From positions 104,872 to 168,871 of the forward strand of contig CATWVA010000002.1 of assembly GCA_958354105.1 (NCBI GenBank): DNA of 64,000 nt, given 5' to 3'. The notes under the pieces are model-generated. The model ran no database searches. It saw only the letters and a program-made list of their open reading frames with translations, and had not been told where the DNA came from. This document shows positions 18,900 through 26,001 of the stretch, one piece after another (position 1 is the stretch's first letter; every line of letters starts with the position of its first letter). A program made the position numbers and the translations under genes. Source of the stretch: an uncultured Collinsella sp. GTDB taxonomy: Bacteria; Actinomycetota; Coriobacteriia; Coriobacteriales; Coriobacteriaceae.

Positions 18900-19727
18900 A
18901 TGGCCTTCGCAGAAAAGCTCATTGCTGTCCGTCGCGCCCATCACCTAACTCAGGAGCAGCTCGCCGCCAAGCTCTTCGTCACACGCCAAGCCGTCAGCCG
19001 TTGGGAGCGCGGCGAGGTCACACCGGGCATCGACATGATGAAGCTCATTGCCGCCGTGACCGGCGAGCCACTGTCTCATCTGCTCGAAATGCCCGAGTAC
19101 TATTGTCAGAGCTGCGGCATGATACTCACGCCCGACGACTGCGGTACCGATGCTCACGGCGCAACGACCGACCATTACTGCAAGTGGTGCTACGACCACG
19201 GCAAGTACACCTACGAGACCACGATGGAGGCAATGATCGAGGACTGCGCCCCGCGTCTGGCGCAAAACACCGGCATGTCGCTCGACGAGGCAGTCTCGCT
19301 CATGGGTGCCGTGCTGCCGCAACTGGAGCGCTGGCGTACCGTGCAGGAAAACGAGGAGCGCTACGGCGCCGAGGCACGGGCGCGCTATGGCGATGAGGCT
19401 ATCGATGCAGCAAACGAAACGTTACTGGACATGGATCCCCAGACATGGAACGACATGAAGGAACTCGAGCGTGCCATTCTGGGTCAGCTCTCGATTGCCA
19501 TGGGCGACGGCGATCCAAAGAGCAGAAAGGCCCAAAAACTTGTTGCGATGCATCGTCGTTGGATTGGCCTCAACTGGGGAAGCGAACCCCAAGACGAGGC
19601 ATACCTGGGGCTCGCCCACGGCTACCTCGCCGACCAGCGCTTTGTTGACTACTACGACAAGCCCTGCGGCACCGGAGCCACGGCGTTTCTGGTCCAGGCA
19701 ATCGAGTCATCGCTGACTCGCGCATAG
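18900..19727 (+). CDS. XRE-type regulator fused to zinc ribbon and TipAS ligand-binding domain
   Basis: A 275-residue protein from ATG 18900 (AAAGGAG upstream). Residues 5-60 form an XRE HTH (LTQEQLAAKLFVTRQAVSRWERGEVTPG). Residues about 65-105 have two CxxC pairs (YYCQSCGMIL, HYCKWCYDHGKYTY), a zinc-ribbon pattern. Residues about 150-270 resemble the TipAS antibiotic-binding domain (RYGDEAIDAANETLLDMDPQTWNDM, then AHGYLADQRFVDYYD). TipAS is normally fused to a MerR HTH, as in TipAL, so this arrangement is unusual. It probably senses a small molecule. It lies divergent to the trmO-like gene. Confidence 0.8.
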   Translation: MAFAEKLIAVRRAHHLTQEQLAAKLFVTRQAVSRWERGEVTPGIDMMKLIAAVTGEPLSHLLEMPEYYCQSCGMILTPDDCGTDAHGATTDHYCKWCYDHGKYTYETTMEAMIEDCAPRLAQNTGMSLDEAVSLMGAVLPQLERWRTVQENEERYGAEARARYGDEAIDAANETLLDMDPQTWNDMKELERAILGQLSIAMGDGDPKSRKAQKLVAMHRRWIGLNWGSEPQDEAYLGLAHGYLADQRFVDYYDKPCGTGATAFLVQAIESSLTRA

Positions 19728-19778
19728 ACCGCGGCGGCATTGGGTATCTCAATCGAAACCTCAACCGATTGGAGACCT

Positions 19779-20024
19779 ATGGCTACTGATCACAAGCTCG
19801 AGCTGTACGTTATGACCGGCTGCCCGTATTGCATAAAGGTCAAGCGCTTTTTGGCCGATAACGGCGTGACCATCCCCGAGCGCAATATCTCGACCGACCC
19901 CGATGCCGAGCAGACGCTCATCGCCGTCGGCGGCAAGCGCCAGGTTCCCTGCCTGTTCATTGACGGCGCGCCGCTCTACGAGTCGGGCGACATCATCGCG
20001 TGGGTGCAGGAGAATTTGCTCTAG
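19779..20024 (+). CDS. Glutaredoxin family protein
   Basis: An 81-residue thioredoxin-fold protein with the dithiol active site CPYC (MTGCPYCIKVKRFL), the cis-Pro in KRQVPCLFIDG, and a C-terminal GDIIAWVQENLL helix. Glutaredoxins reduce protein or ribonucleotide-reductase disulfides; in organisms without glutathione they may use other thiols. ATG 19779 is preceded by GGAGACC. It follows the XRE-TipAS gene by 51 bp and may share its transcript. A strong hairpin lies downstream. Confidence 0.9.
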   Translation: MATDHKLELYVMTGCPYCIKVKRFLADNGVTIPERNISTDPDAEQTLIAVGGKRQVPCLFIDGAPLYESGDIIAWVQENLL

Positions 20025-20076
20025 CGTTCTATTGCGGTCGGCCGGCCCCAACGCACAAACCCATACGAACCAAACA

Positions 20077-20131
20077 TGTACGTCAGCATCCAAAGTCGAC
20101 ATTTTTCGACATCTTTGGATGCTGGCGTACA
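20077..20131 (+). terminator. Strong hairpin downstream of the glutaredoxin gene
   Basis: Arms TGTACGTCAGCATCCAAAG and CTTTGGATGCTGGCGTACA pair over 19 bp with one mismatch, followed by GCTTTTC. The loop itself contains TCGACATTTTTCGA. It is a likely intrinsic terminator. Confidence 0.75.
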
Positions 20132-20141
20132 GCTTTTCAAT

Positions 20142-20199
20142 CTAGTCATTGGGGACGTTCTTGAATGACTAGTCGTTAAAGAACGTCCCCAACGACTAG
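20142..20199. repeat. 58-bp palindromic CTAGTC/GGGGACGTTC repeat overlapping a stop codon
   Basis: The outer arms run from CTAGTCATTGGGGACGTTCTT to AAGAACGTCCCCAACGACTAG, and the loop holds the palindrome GACTAGTC. Its right end includes the stop codon of the minus-strand dus gene (20196-20198). Related copies lie at 461-540 and 13088-13199. Confidence 0.85.
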
Positions 20200-21152
20200 T
20201 AGCCACAAAAGCGGGCAACAGGCGCGAGCGGCTGCTCGCGAAAGACGCGCTCGACGGCGGCGCGGTATTCGTCGACCTTTTTGGTCTTGCGCACGAGCTT
20301 GTGCACGGTAGCGGGATCGGCGAAGGCACATTTGGCGTAGAACCACCATTCCTTCATGCGAAAGACCGCGTTGCCCCCAATCTCGTCCGCATAGGCCGCA
20401 AACAGCGTGTCGTGGAAGCGCTGCAACTCGGCAGCCGTGGCGGCAGGGCCGCCCTTAACCATGCGAGCCAGCGCGGGGTTCGCGAGCAAGCCGCGCCCCA
20501 ACATTACGTGGCGTGTTCCGGGATAGGCCCCCACCAGCGCATCCATGTCCTCAAGATCAAAGATGTCGCCGTTATAGGCCACGGGAAACGGCGCCCGCTC
20601 CAACGTCTCGCCGTAAAACTCTTTACGCGGCGAGCCCGTATAACGGTCCTTTTGCACGCGCGGATGCACGATCAGCTCTGCCAGCGGCATGCGGCAATAG
20701 AGGTCGAGCACGCGTTCGTACTCGTCATCGCTTTCCAACCCCAGCCTGGTCTTGACCGACACCGGCAAGGGTGAGCGTTCGCACACGTCGCTCAAGAACA
20801 CCTCGAGCTCATCCAGGTTGCGCAGAAAGCCCGAACCCTTGCCTTTGGCAACAACCGTACCCGAGGGGCAGCCAAGGTTGAGATTGACCTCGCGGTACCC
20901 CATCTCGGCGAGCACCTGCGCCGCCCACACAAACTCGTCCGCATTCTTGGACATCAGCTGAGGTACTACGTTAAGCCCCTGGTTATTGGCAGGATCGACC
21001 TCTTTAAACGCCTTGCCACCAAAGCGGTTGCCCACCCGCGGCGGCGGCAAAAACGGCGTGTAATAACAATCGAGCGCGCCAAAGCACTCCGCATGCACGC
21101 GACGGAACACATGCCCGGTAATCCCCTCCATAGGGGCCAGCGATAAATTCAT
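20196..21152 (-). CDS. tRNA-dihydrouridine synthase
   Basis: A 318-residue flavoenzyme that reduces uridine to dihydrouridine in tRNA D-loops. It has the N-terminal LSLAPMEGITGHVFRR, the active-site Cys in NLNLGCPSGTVVAKGKGSGF, KTRLGLES, and the FMN-phosphate motif VMLGRGLLANP. It belongs to the Dus superfamily; the target position cannot be told. Two adjacent ATGs exist (21158, 21152); the second is better spaced from the GAGAGTGG site and starts at the conserved block. The stop codon is supplied by a palindromic repeat. Confidence 0.9.
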   Translation of the reverse strand: MNLSLAPMEGITGHVFRRVHAECFGALDCYYTPFLPPPRVGNRFGGKAFKEVDPANNQGLNVVPQLMSKNADEFVWAAQVLAEMGYREVNLNLGCPSGTVVAKGKGSGFLRNLDELEVFLSDVCERSPLPVSVKTRLGLESDDEYERVLDLYCRMPLAELIVHPRVQKDRYTGSPRKEFYGETLERAPFPVAYNGDIFDLEDMDALVGAYPGTRHVMLGRGLLANPALARMVKGGPAATAAELQRFHDTLFAAYADEIGGNAVFRMKEWWFYAKCAFADPATVHKLVRKTKKVDEYRAAVERVFREQPLAPVARFCGY

Positions 21153-21171
21153 CAACATCCACTCTCAAATC

Positions 21172-21203
21172 AATGTGACAAAGGGACAGTCCCTTTGTCA
21201 CAT
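21172..21203. repeat. TGTGACAAAGGG palindromic repeat
   Basis: Nearly perfect palindrome with arms AATGTGACAAAGGGAC and GTCCCTTTGTCACAT, 14 bp upstream of the dus open frame. It is one of at least six copies in the window. Confidence 0.85.
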
Positions 21204-21287
21204 CCCATTCAAGCGGTTCAGGAACTCTTCGCAGGCGCGAGAACGCAGGCGATATTTTTTCCACACCAGATACGATGCAATGGTGAA

Positions 21288-21314
21288 GGGGCAAAAGGGC
21301 AGTCCCTTTGCCCC
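21288..21314. repeat. Diverged palindrome, GGGGCAAAAGGG variant
   Basis: GGGGCAAAAGGG, CAGT, CCCTTTGCCCC has the same core (AAAGGGcaGTCCCTTT) as the TGTGACA repeats but with altered ends. It may be a decayed or distinct subfamily. Confidence 0.6.
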
Positions 21315-21369
21315 AAGTGCCGGCTACCGGACGCAAGCTAGTTGCCGTTCGCGAACGCCGCCCATATTT

Positions 21370-21553
21370 CGAGGTCTAATACTTTTCCCGAGAAGTGAAC
21401 GGCTCTATTTGGACCCCCGAAGCATTGACATTTTTAGGCGTCAAAACCGCAGGATTTGACTGGCAAAACCGCAGGAAATTGCACGCCAAAAGTGTCGATG
21501 CTTCGGGAGTCCGTTTTCACTCGTTCACTTCTCGGGAAAAGTATTAGACCTCG
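21370..21553. repeat. 184-bp inverted-repeat element (MITE-like)
   Basis: The outer 32-bp arms (21370-21401 and 21522-21553) are perfect complements, beginning CGAGGTCTAATACTTTTCCC. A second inner pair (CCCGAAGCATTGACATTTTT and AAAAGTGTCGATGCTTCGGG) pairs with two mismatches. The centre has a direct repeat, CAAAACCGCAGGA, twice. There is no transposase frame. It could be a non-autonomous mobile element or a structured RNA. Confidence 0.7.
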
Positions 21554-21568
21554 ATTCCGCAGTCCCCG

Positions 21569-21599
21569 ATGTGACAAAGGAACGGTCCATTTGTCACAT
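21569..21599. repeat. TGTGACAAAGG palindromic repeat, diverged copy
   Basis: ATGTGACAAAGGAACG and GTCCATTTGTCACAT; two core mismatches relative to the consensus. It lies next to the 184-bp inverted-repeat element. Confidence 0.7.
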
Positions 21600-21609
21600 T
21601 CAGAATTGA

Positions 21610-21652
21610 CCCCCCCCCGCAATAGCTCATCGATGGCGGGATTCTCTATACT
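21610..21652 (+). promoter_or_regulatory. C9 tract and possible -10 box before the DUF3592 gene
   Basis: A run of nine C residues (21610-21618) lies 28 bp upstream of a TATACT hexamer (21647-21652), which is 38 bp before the GTG start. Such homopolymers can slip and alter promoter spacing. No good -35 box is seen. Confidence 0.3.
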
Positions 21653-21690
21653 GGGTCACATATGACGGTATCGCGCCAAAGGAGAACGCC

Positions 21691-22218
21691 GTGACCACGT
21701 CGCAGATATCCCTGCTCGCGCTCATCTTGGTTGGGGGCATCGGCATCCTGCTTATCGGAGTGAGCGCGCTCATGAAAGCCGCCGCTCGCAAGAAAGCCAA
21801 GGCCTGTACCGCCGTGACCATGGGAACGGTCATCGACCATCGCTTTATGGGCGAAGGCAGGATGTATCCCGTTTTGGAATACGCCGTCGACGGCACGCAA
21901 TACCGCGCGAAAAAACAATTCCGTGGCATAATGACCAAAAGCTTGTCGGGACTCCCCATCCGCACGCAAGCCACCGCCTACGAAGACGCCAAGGGCTGGC
22001 TGCACGTGCAGACAGGCCCCATCGCCCGCCTAGGCACCCTCGCGGAGCAGCTTTGGCCCCTCGGTAGCCAAATGACCGTGTACTACAACCCCAGCAACCC
22101 AGACAAAAGCTATGTCGAACGCCCCATCGTGGGCAACTTTGCCACACTGATGTTTAACATCGCAGGCTTCTTGCTCATCGCGATGAGCATCTTGCTCTAT
22201 GTTCTTATCCAGCGCTAG
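21691..22218 (+). CDS. DUF3592 domain-containing membrane protein
   Basis: A 175-residue protein with one N-terminal helix (ISLLALILVGGIGILLIGVSAL), an extracytoplasmic or cytosolic beta-rich stretch including YPVLEYAVDGTQYRAKKQF and GSQMTVYYNPSNPDKSYVE, and a C-terminal helix (FNIAGFLLIAMSILLYVLI). The Y..NP..P motif with flanking helices is the DUF3592 signature. Function is unknown. The start is GTG 21691 with AAAGGAG upstream. It probably forms an operon with the next membrane-protein gene. Confidence 0.75.
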   Translation: MTTSQISLLALILVGGIGILLIGVSALMKAAARKKAKACTAVTMGTVIDHRFMGEGRMYPVLEYAVDGTQYRAKKQFRGIMTKSLSGLPIRTQATAYEDAKGWLHVQTGPIARLGTLAEQLWPLGSQMTVYYNPSNPDKSYVERPIVGNFATLMFNIAGFLLIAMSILLYVLIQR

Positions 22219-22281
22219 CTCAAACTGATGCGCCCCGCGCCCCATGCGCCGCAACGACCGTTACGACACCAAGGACCAGCC

Positions 22282-23415
22282 ATGGCAACAATTTCCGAAC
22301 AAGAACGCAAGCGTATCCAGCGATACTGCATCTATCCCAAGATTGCCGGTGCAGCGCTTGCCATGGCGTTCGTGCTGCCTTTTTTGATCATTCCCTTCGA
22401 AATGATCGACGATATCGTCTTCCATCACGAAGGCTTCCAAGAGACGGGCATGATGACCGCCTTGGCGCTCACTGCCATCGAGCTCGTCATATTCTGCTAC
22501 TGCGCGCTCGCGCCGCGCTTTGGCATGCGCGGCAAGCAGTGGAAGGAAATGCAGCACCGACTCGTCGTCGAGCAGACCGAGAAAGACCGCTCGGCACAAA
22601 TCGCAGGCGTTATCGGTACGCAGGCTGCCGCGCGCCTGCTTAAGAACAGCGATAACGCGACCGTGCGCAACCTGGGCGGCGCGGCAGAAGTCGCCGCTGC
22701 CGTAGGCGCCGTCGCCACCGCAGCGGACGTACTTACCGAAAGCTATGCCAACGCAAAGGCCATGGCGGAGGCCTATAGCGTGCCTATCCCCCGTGCAAAA
22801 AAGTGGATCATCGCACTTGTGGCGCTGCCCCTCGCAATCGTGTGCGGTGCTTATATCCCGCAGCTGGCACAGGGAAACATCGAGATGCAGGAGAATGCCG
22901 CGGCCGCGGCCGAGCAGATCGCCATCGCCCGCAAGACGCTAGAGCCCGCATGCGAGTACGTGTCCGCCGATGACCCCTACGAGCGATATCAAGATTACGG
23001 CTATCATGTCCGCGGCTATCTGCACGAAGGCGACTCCGACGCCCAGAAGACCTATACGTATCTGGACTTTGACAACAAGGGAACGCTCAAGGAAGTGAGT
23101 TACATAGCAGAGATCGACCCCGACGCGAGCCTTGAGGACAACCTCGCCCGCATCGAGCTCGACTTGGACGAACTTTCCTCTGTCGTCCAAACCGTAGACG
23201 TCAAGACCATGAGTCCCGAGCTCCTAGCACCGCAAAAGCTCCCCGAAGAGTTTAGGCAGGCTTTTTTGAACGGTTCGCTCTACGAGAGAATCTCCATCAG
23301 GACGAGTGACAACCCCATCAAAACGTACTATTCGTTTGACACGGAGCCCGAGGACGAGTTTGACGAGTACACCCATCCAAGCATCCGTATCACGTTGGTG
23401 GGCAAAACGAGCTAG
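22282..23415 (+). CDS. Hypothetical membrane protein
   Basis: A 377-residue protein from ATG 22282 (AAGGACC upstream). Helices lie near residues 16-38 (AGAALAMAFVLPFLIIPF), 58-78 and 175-195 (WIIALVALPLAIVCGAYI). Between them is an Ala-rich cytoplasmic stretch (NLGGAAEVAAAVGAVATAADVLTESYANAKAMA), and the C-terminal 180 residues are soluble and acidic. I do not recognise a family. It follows the DUF3592 gene by 63 bp and ends 6 bp before a TGTGACA repeat. Confidence 0.7.
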   Translation: MATISEQERKRIQRYCIYPKIAGAALAMAFVLPFLIIPFEMIDDIVFHHEGFQETGMMTALALTAIELVIFCYCALAPRFGMRGKQWKEMQHRLVVEQTEKDRSAQIAGVIGTQAAARLLKNSDNATVRNLGGAAEVAAAVGAVATAADVLTESYANAKAMAEAYSVPIPRAKKWIIALVALPLAIVCGAYIPQLAQGNIEMQENAAAAAEQIAIARKTLEPACEYVSADDPYERYQDYGYHVRGYLHEGDSDAQKTYTYLDFDNKGTLKEVSYIAEIDPDASLEDNLARIELDLDELSSVVQTVDVKTMSPELLAPQKLPEEFRQAFLNGSLYERISIRTSDNPIKTYYSFDTEPEDEFDEYTHPSIRITLVGKTS

Positions 23416-23421
23416 GCGCCC

Positions 23422-23454
23422 AATGTGACAAAGGGACTGTCCCTTTGTCACATT
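23422..23454. repeat. TGTGACAAAGGG palindromic repeat
   Basis: Perfect consensus copy: AATGTGACAAAGGGAC paired with GTCCCTTTGTCACATT. It starts 6 bp after the stop codon of the hypothetical membrane protein. Confidence 0.9.
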
Positions 23455-23462
23455 CCATGAAA

Positions 23463-23490
23463 AAGGGCACCGGCGTTAGCCGATGCCCTA
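23463..23490 (-). terminator. Intrinsic terminator of the agmatine-locus minus-strand operon
   Basis: On the minus strand, AGGGCATCGGC, TAAC, GCCGGTGCCCT is followed by TTTTT: a stem with a U-tract 50 bp after the MFS stop codon. Confidence 0.85.
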
Positions 23491-23538
23491 AAGCTGCTGC
23501 AGATTAACTCCTACAGCGTATGACTAAGACGAATCGAA

Positions 23539-24804
23539 CTATTCGTCCCAAGAGAGGCTCTTACCAGTCTTCTTTGCCAGCAGCAAGAACAGACCGATGA
23601 TGACGTTGCATGCAATACAGAAGATGAAAACGCCCTGGAAGGAGCCGACAAGCTCGTATACCTTCATCATGACGGGCATGCCAAAGGCGCCGACGATATA
23701 GCCCACGGAGCAGATGAGCGCGAAGATGCGACCAAAGTCACGGGAGCCAAAGACGTCCATCACCAAAACGGTCAGAGCGGTGCCGGCGATGACGTACATG
23801 ACGTCGTTAACACCGGCAGCAAGAATGCTGAGCGTCGAGTTGCCGCTGCTCATCATGAGCATGACAAAGGAGAGAATCGAGACGGCGAGCCAGCTCAGAA
23901 TGGCCTTGGTGCTGCCAAACTTATCGCAAGTGGTACCGACGATCGGGTTGAGGAACAGGTCGAACAGCGATGCGGCGGAAACCATGAAGCCACCCACCAT
24001 GGGGCTAAAGCCGACCTCGGCGGCATAGGTGGGGAACAGCTGGTTCATGCAGCAAGTAAGCTGAACGAGGCAGAGGAAGCCGATGCAGAAAAAGAATGCA
24101 GGCGACTTAATAGCGCGTGCGTAGCTAACGCCACGTGCACTATCCTCGGTCGTCTCCTCGGTCTCGGCGACCGTCTCGCCTTCGACATAGCCATAGGGCA
24201 GCATGCCCTTGTCCTGGGGCTTATAGCGGATAATCAGGATGGAAGCGGGAAGAATGAGCACGGCGGAGACGCCAGCGAGCACCAGATAACCAGTCCTCCA
24301 GCCAGCAGCCTCAATGACAGAGGTGATGACGGGACTCATGATGAGCATGTAAATCGAGTTCACTGCCCAAGCGAGACCAATTGCCAGGCCGCCAGATTTT
24401 TTGAACCACTGGTCAATAACATCGGACATGGCGACGCCGGTAGTGAAGGCGAAGCAAACGCCAATCAAAGCACCAGCTGCGATGAACATCCAGACTTCGG
24501 TGTAGAAGGCCATGCCTGCGCCAGCGGCGAGCAGAATAAGCTCGACGACGGGGAGCCAAAACTTGCCAACAACCTTGGGGATGAGTTTTCCGACAAACGG
24601 AAGAGCCGCTGCAAGACCAATGAGCGTTGCAGTGAAGTAATACGAGAAGATGGAGTAGTCAAATCCGAACTCCTCGCACACGGGCGCGACGAAGGAGCCA
24701 GCGATTACGCTATAGGATCCGGTCGTACCGGCAGACATGAGGCCGAGCGCGATCACGAGAACCCATGCGTAAACCTTGCTGCTCTTTAACTTTGCATTTT
24801 CCAT
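23539..24804 (-). CDS. MFS transporter, oxalate/formate-antiporter-like (agmatine locus copy 1)
   Basis: A 421-residue, 12-helix MFS protein. It contains VIALGLMSAGTTGSYSVIAGSF, TGVAMSDVIDQWF and VQLTCCMNQLFPTYAAEVGF. The GVNDVMYVIAGTALTVLVMDVFGSRDFGRIF block resembles OFA-family antiporters. A close paralogue lies at 28246-29526. It starts 11 bp beyond the carboxyl end of the carbamoyltransferase gene, in the same operon, so it probably moves agmatine, putrescine or a related amine (inference). ATG 24804 is chosen because of AGGAG 10 nt upstream; the in-frame upstream codons overlap the previous gene. Confidence 0.82.
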   Translation of the reverse strand: MENAKLKSSKVYAWVLVIALGLMSAGTTGSYSVIAGSFVAPVCEEFGFDYSIFSYYFTATLIGLAAALPFVGKLIPKVVGKFWLPVVELILLAAGAGMAFYTEVWMFIAAGALIGVCFAFTTGVAMSDVIDQWFKKSGGLAIGLAWAVNSIYMLIMSPVITSVIEAAGWRTGYLVLAGVSAVLILPASILIIRYKPQDKGMLPYGYVEGETVAETEETTEDSARGVSYARAIKSPAFFFCIGFLCLVQLTCCMNQLFPTYAAEVGFSPMVGGFMVSAASLFDLFLNPIVGTTCDKFGSTKAILSWLAVSILSFVMLMMSSGNSTLSILAAGVNDVMYVIAGTALTVLVMDVFGSRDFGRIFALICSVGYIVGAFGMPVMMKVYELVGSFQGVFIFCIACNVIIGLFLLLAKKTGKSLSWDE

Positions 24805-24815
24805 TGATACAGCTC

Positions 24816-25880
24816 CTAGAGACCCAGAAGGGCGCACATAACGGCCTTAATGGTGTGCTGACGGTTCTCTGCCTCACGGAAGATGACCGACGCGTTGGCC
24901 TCAAAGCACTCGTCCGCAATCTCAAAGCCCTCGGTGATGATTTCACGATGCAGGTCGTTCTTGCACTGGTCGAGCAACATCTTGCCAACGCGGTGATTTG
25001 CGTTGTGAACAGAGGGGAGCTCGTGCATGCAGAAGATGTCGGGGTTGTTGGTGCGCTTGCACAGCTCACTGGTGACGCGATAGGGGTACAGGGACTCGGC
25101 GTCGCCAAGCCAAGAGTTGTAGTCGTCGGGGTCCAGAACCTCGTCGCCGCACTCGGGGTTGATGTAGCGCCACTCCTCGGTAACGATTACGTCGACACCG
25201 TCCAGAGCATCAAGGTCAGAGGTGATGGTGAAGGTCCTGTTAGGCGCGTACTTGGCGTAGCAGGCCTCAACCTCCTCGATCATTTCCTTGCACATCTGGT
25301 GACGGAGGTCGTCGGGGCCGATGGCGAGGAAGTCCATGTCGAGCATCGCGCACAGACGGCCATACCACACGGGGGCGCCGGCGCAGTTGCCAACGAAGGC
25401 CATCTTCTTGCCACGGCTCGTGCGCAGACCACCCCACTGCTCCTCCATCGTGAGAGCGTCAGCGAGCATCTGGGTCGGGTGATCGCCGAGGGTGAGGGCA
25501 TTGATGACTGGAATATCGACCAAGTCGGCGACATCATAGAGGAACTGCTCGTCCTTTTGTGCACGATAGACAATGAGATCATACATGCCGTTGAAGACGC
25601 GCATGGCATCCTCGATGGTCTCGCAATCGCCCATGTGGGAGTTGGTCAGATAGGTGAAGCCCATGCCCAGGTCGTTGCAAGAGGTCTCAAAGGCGCAACG
25701 AGTGCGGGTCGAGCCCCACTCAAAGTTGGCGAGAACGTTCTTGCCGGGGAAGTAGCGCTGGTCGACACCGGACTTTTTCTGGGCCTTGAGGTTCCAGGCA
25801 AGATCGATGAGGTAACGGAAATCCTCAGAGGAAAGATCGTGGATGTTGAGGTAGTCGCGACCGCGAAGGCTGTTGTTCAT
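24816..25880 (-). CDS. Carbamoyltransferase, putrescine/ornithine type, with HELP motif
   Basis: A 354-residue aspartate/ornithine carbamoyltransferase-fold protein. The carbamoyl-phosphate motifs are present (GSTRTRCAFET, DHPTQMLAD). The amine-site motif that is HCLP in ornithine and putrescine enzymes reads MHELPS here. Next to agmatine deiminase, the expected role is phosphorolysis of N-carbamoylputrescine to putrescine and carbamoyl phosphate, but the Cys-to-Glu change and lack of the WYGLY segment I recall from the enterococcal putrescine enzyme leave the substrate open. No carbamate kinase is nearby. ATG 25880 follows AAAGGAAA. Confidence 0.75.
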   Translation of the reverse strand: MNNSLRGRDYLNIHDLSSEDFRYLIDLAWNLKAQKKSGVDQRYFPGKNVLANFEWGSTRTRCAFETSCNDLGMGFTYLTNSHMGDCETIEDAMRVFNGMYDLIVYRAQKDEQFLYDVADLVDIPVINALTLGDHPTQMLADALTMEEQWGGLRTSRGKKMAFVGNCAGAPVWYGRLCAMLDMDFLAIGPDDLRHQMCKEMIEEVEACYAKYAPNRTFTITSDLDALDGVDVIVTEEWRYINPECGDEVLDPDDYNSWLGDAESLYPYRVTSELCKRTNNPDIFCMHELPSVHNANHRVGKMLLDQCKNDLHREIITEGFEIADECFEANASVIFREAENRQHTIKAVMCALLGL

Positions 25881-25924
25881 GCCTATTTCCTTTCAATTGT
25901 TTGATGGGTAAGTGTCGAATGCGC

Positions 25925-25954
25925 CCCCGAGGGAAACACGGATATCCCTCGGGG
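25925..25954. terminator. Intra-operon hairpin
   Basis: CCCCGAGGGA and TCCCTCGGGG form a 10-bp GC-rich stem in the 121-bp gap between the deiminase and carbamoyltransferase genes. There is no U-tract on the minus strand, so partial termination or mRNA processing is more likely than full termination. Confidence 0.5.
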
Positions 25955-26001
25955 ACTGTAAATGTGGCGCTTGGATCAGGCAGCGCAAGTTTAAGAACTT
26001 G

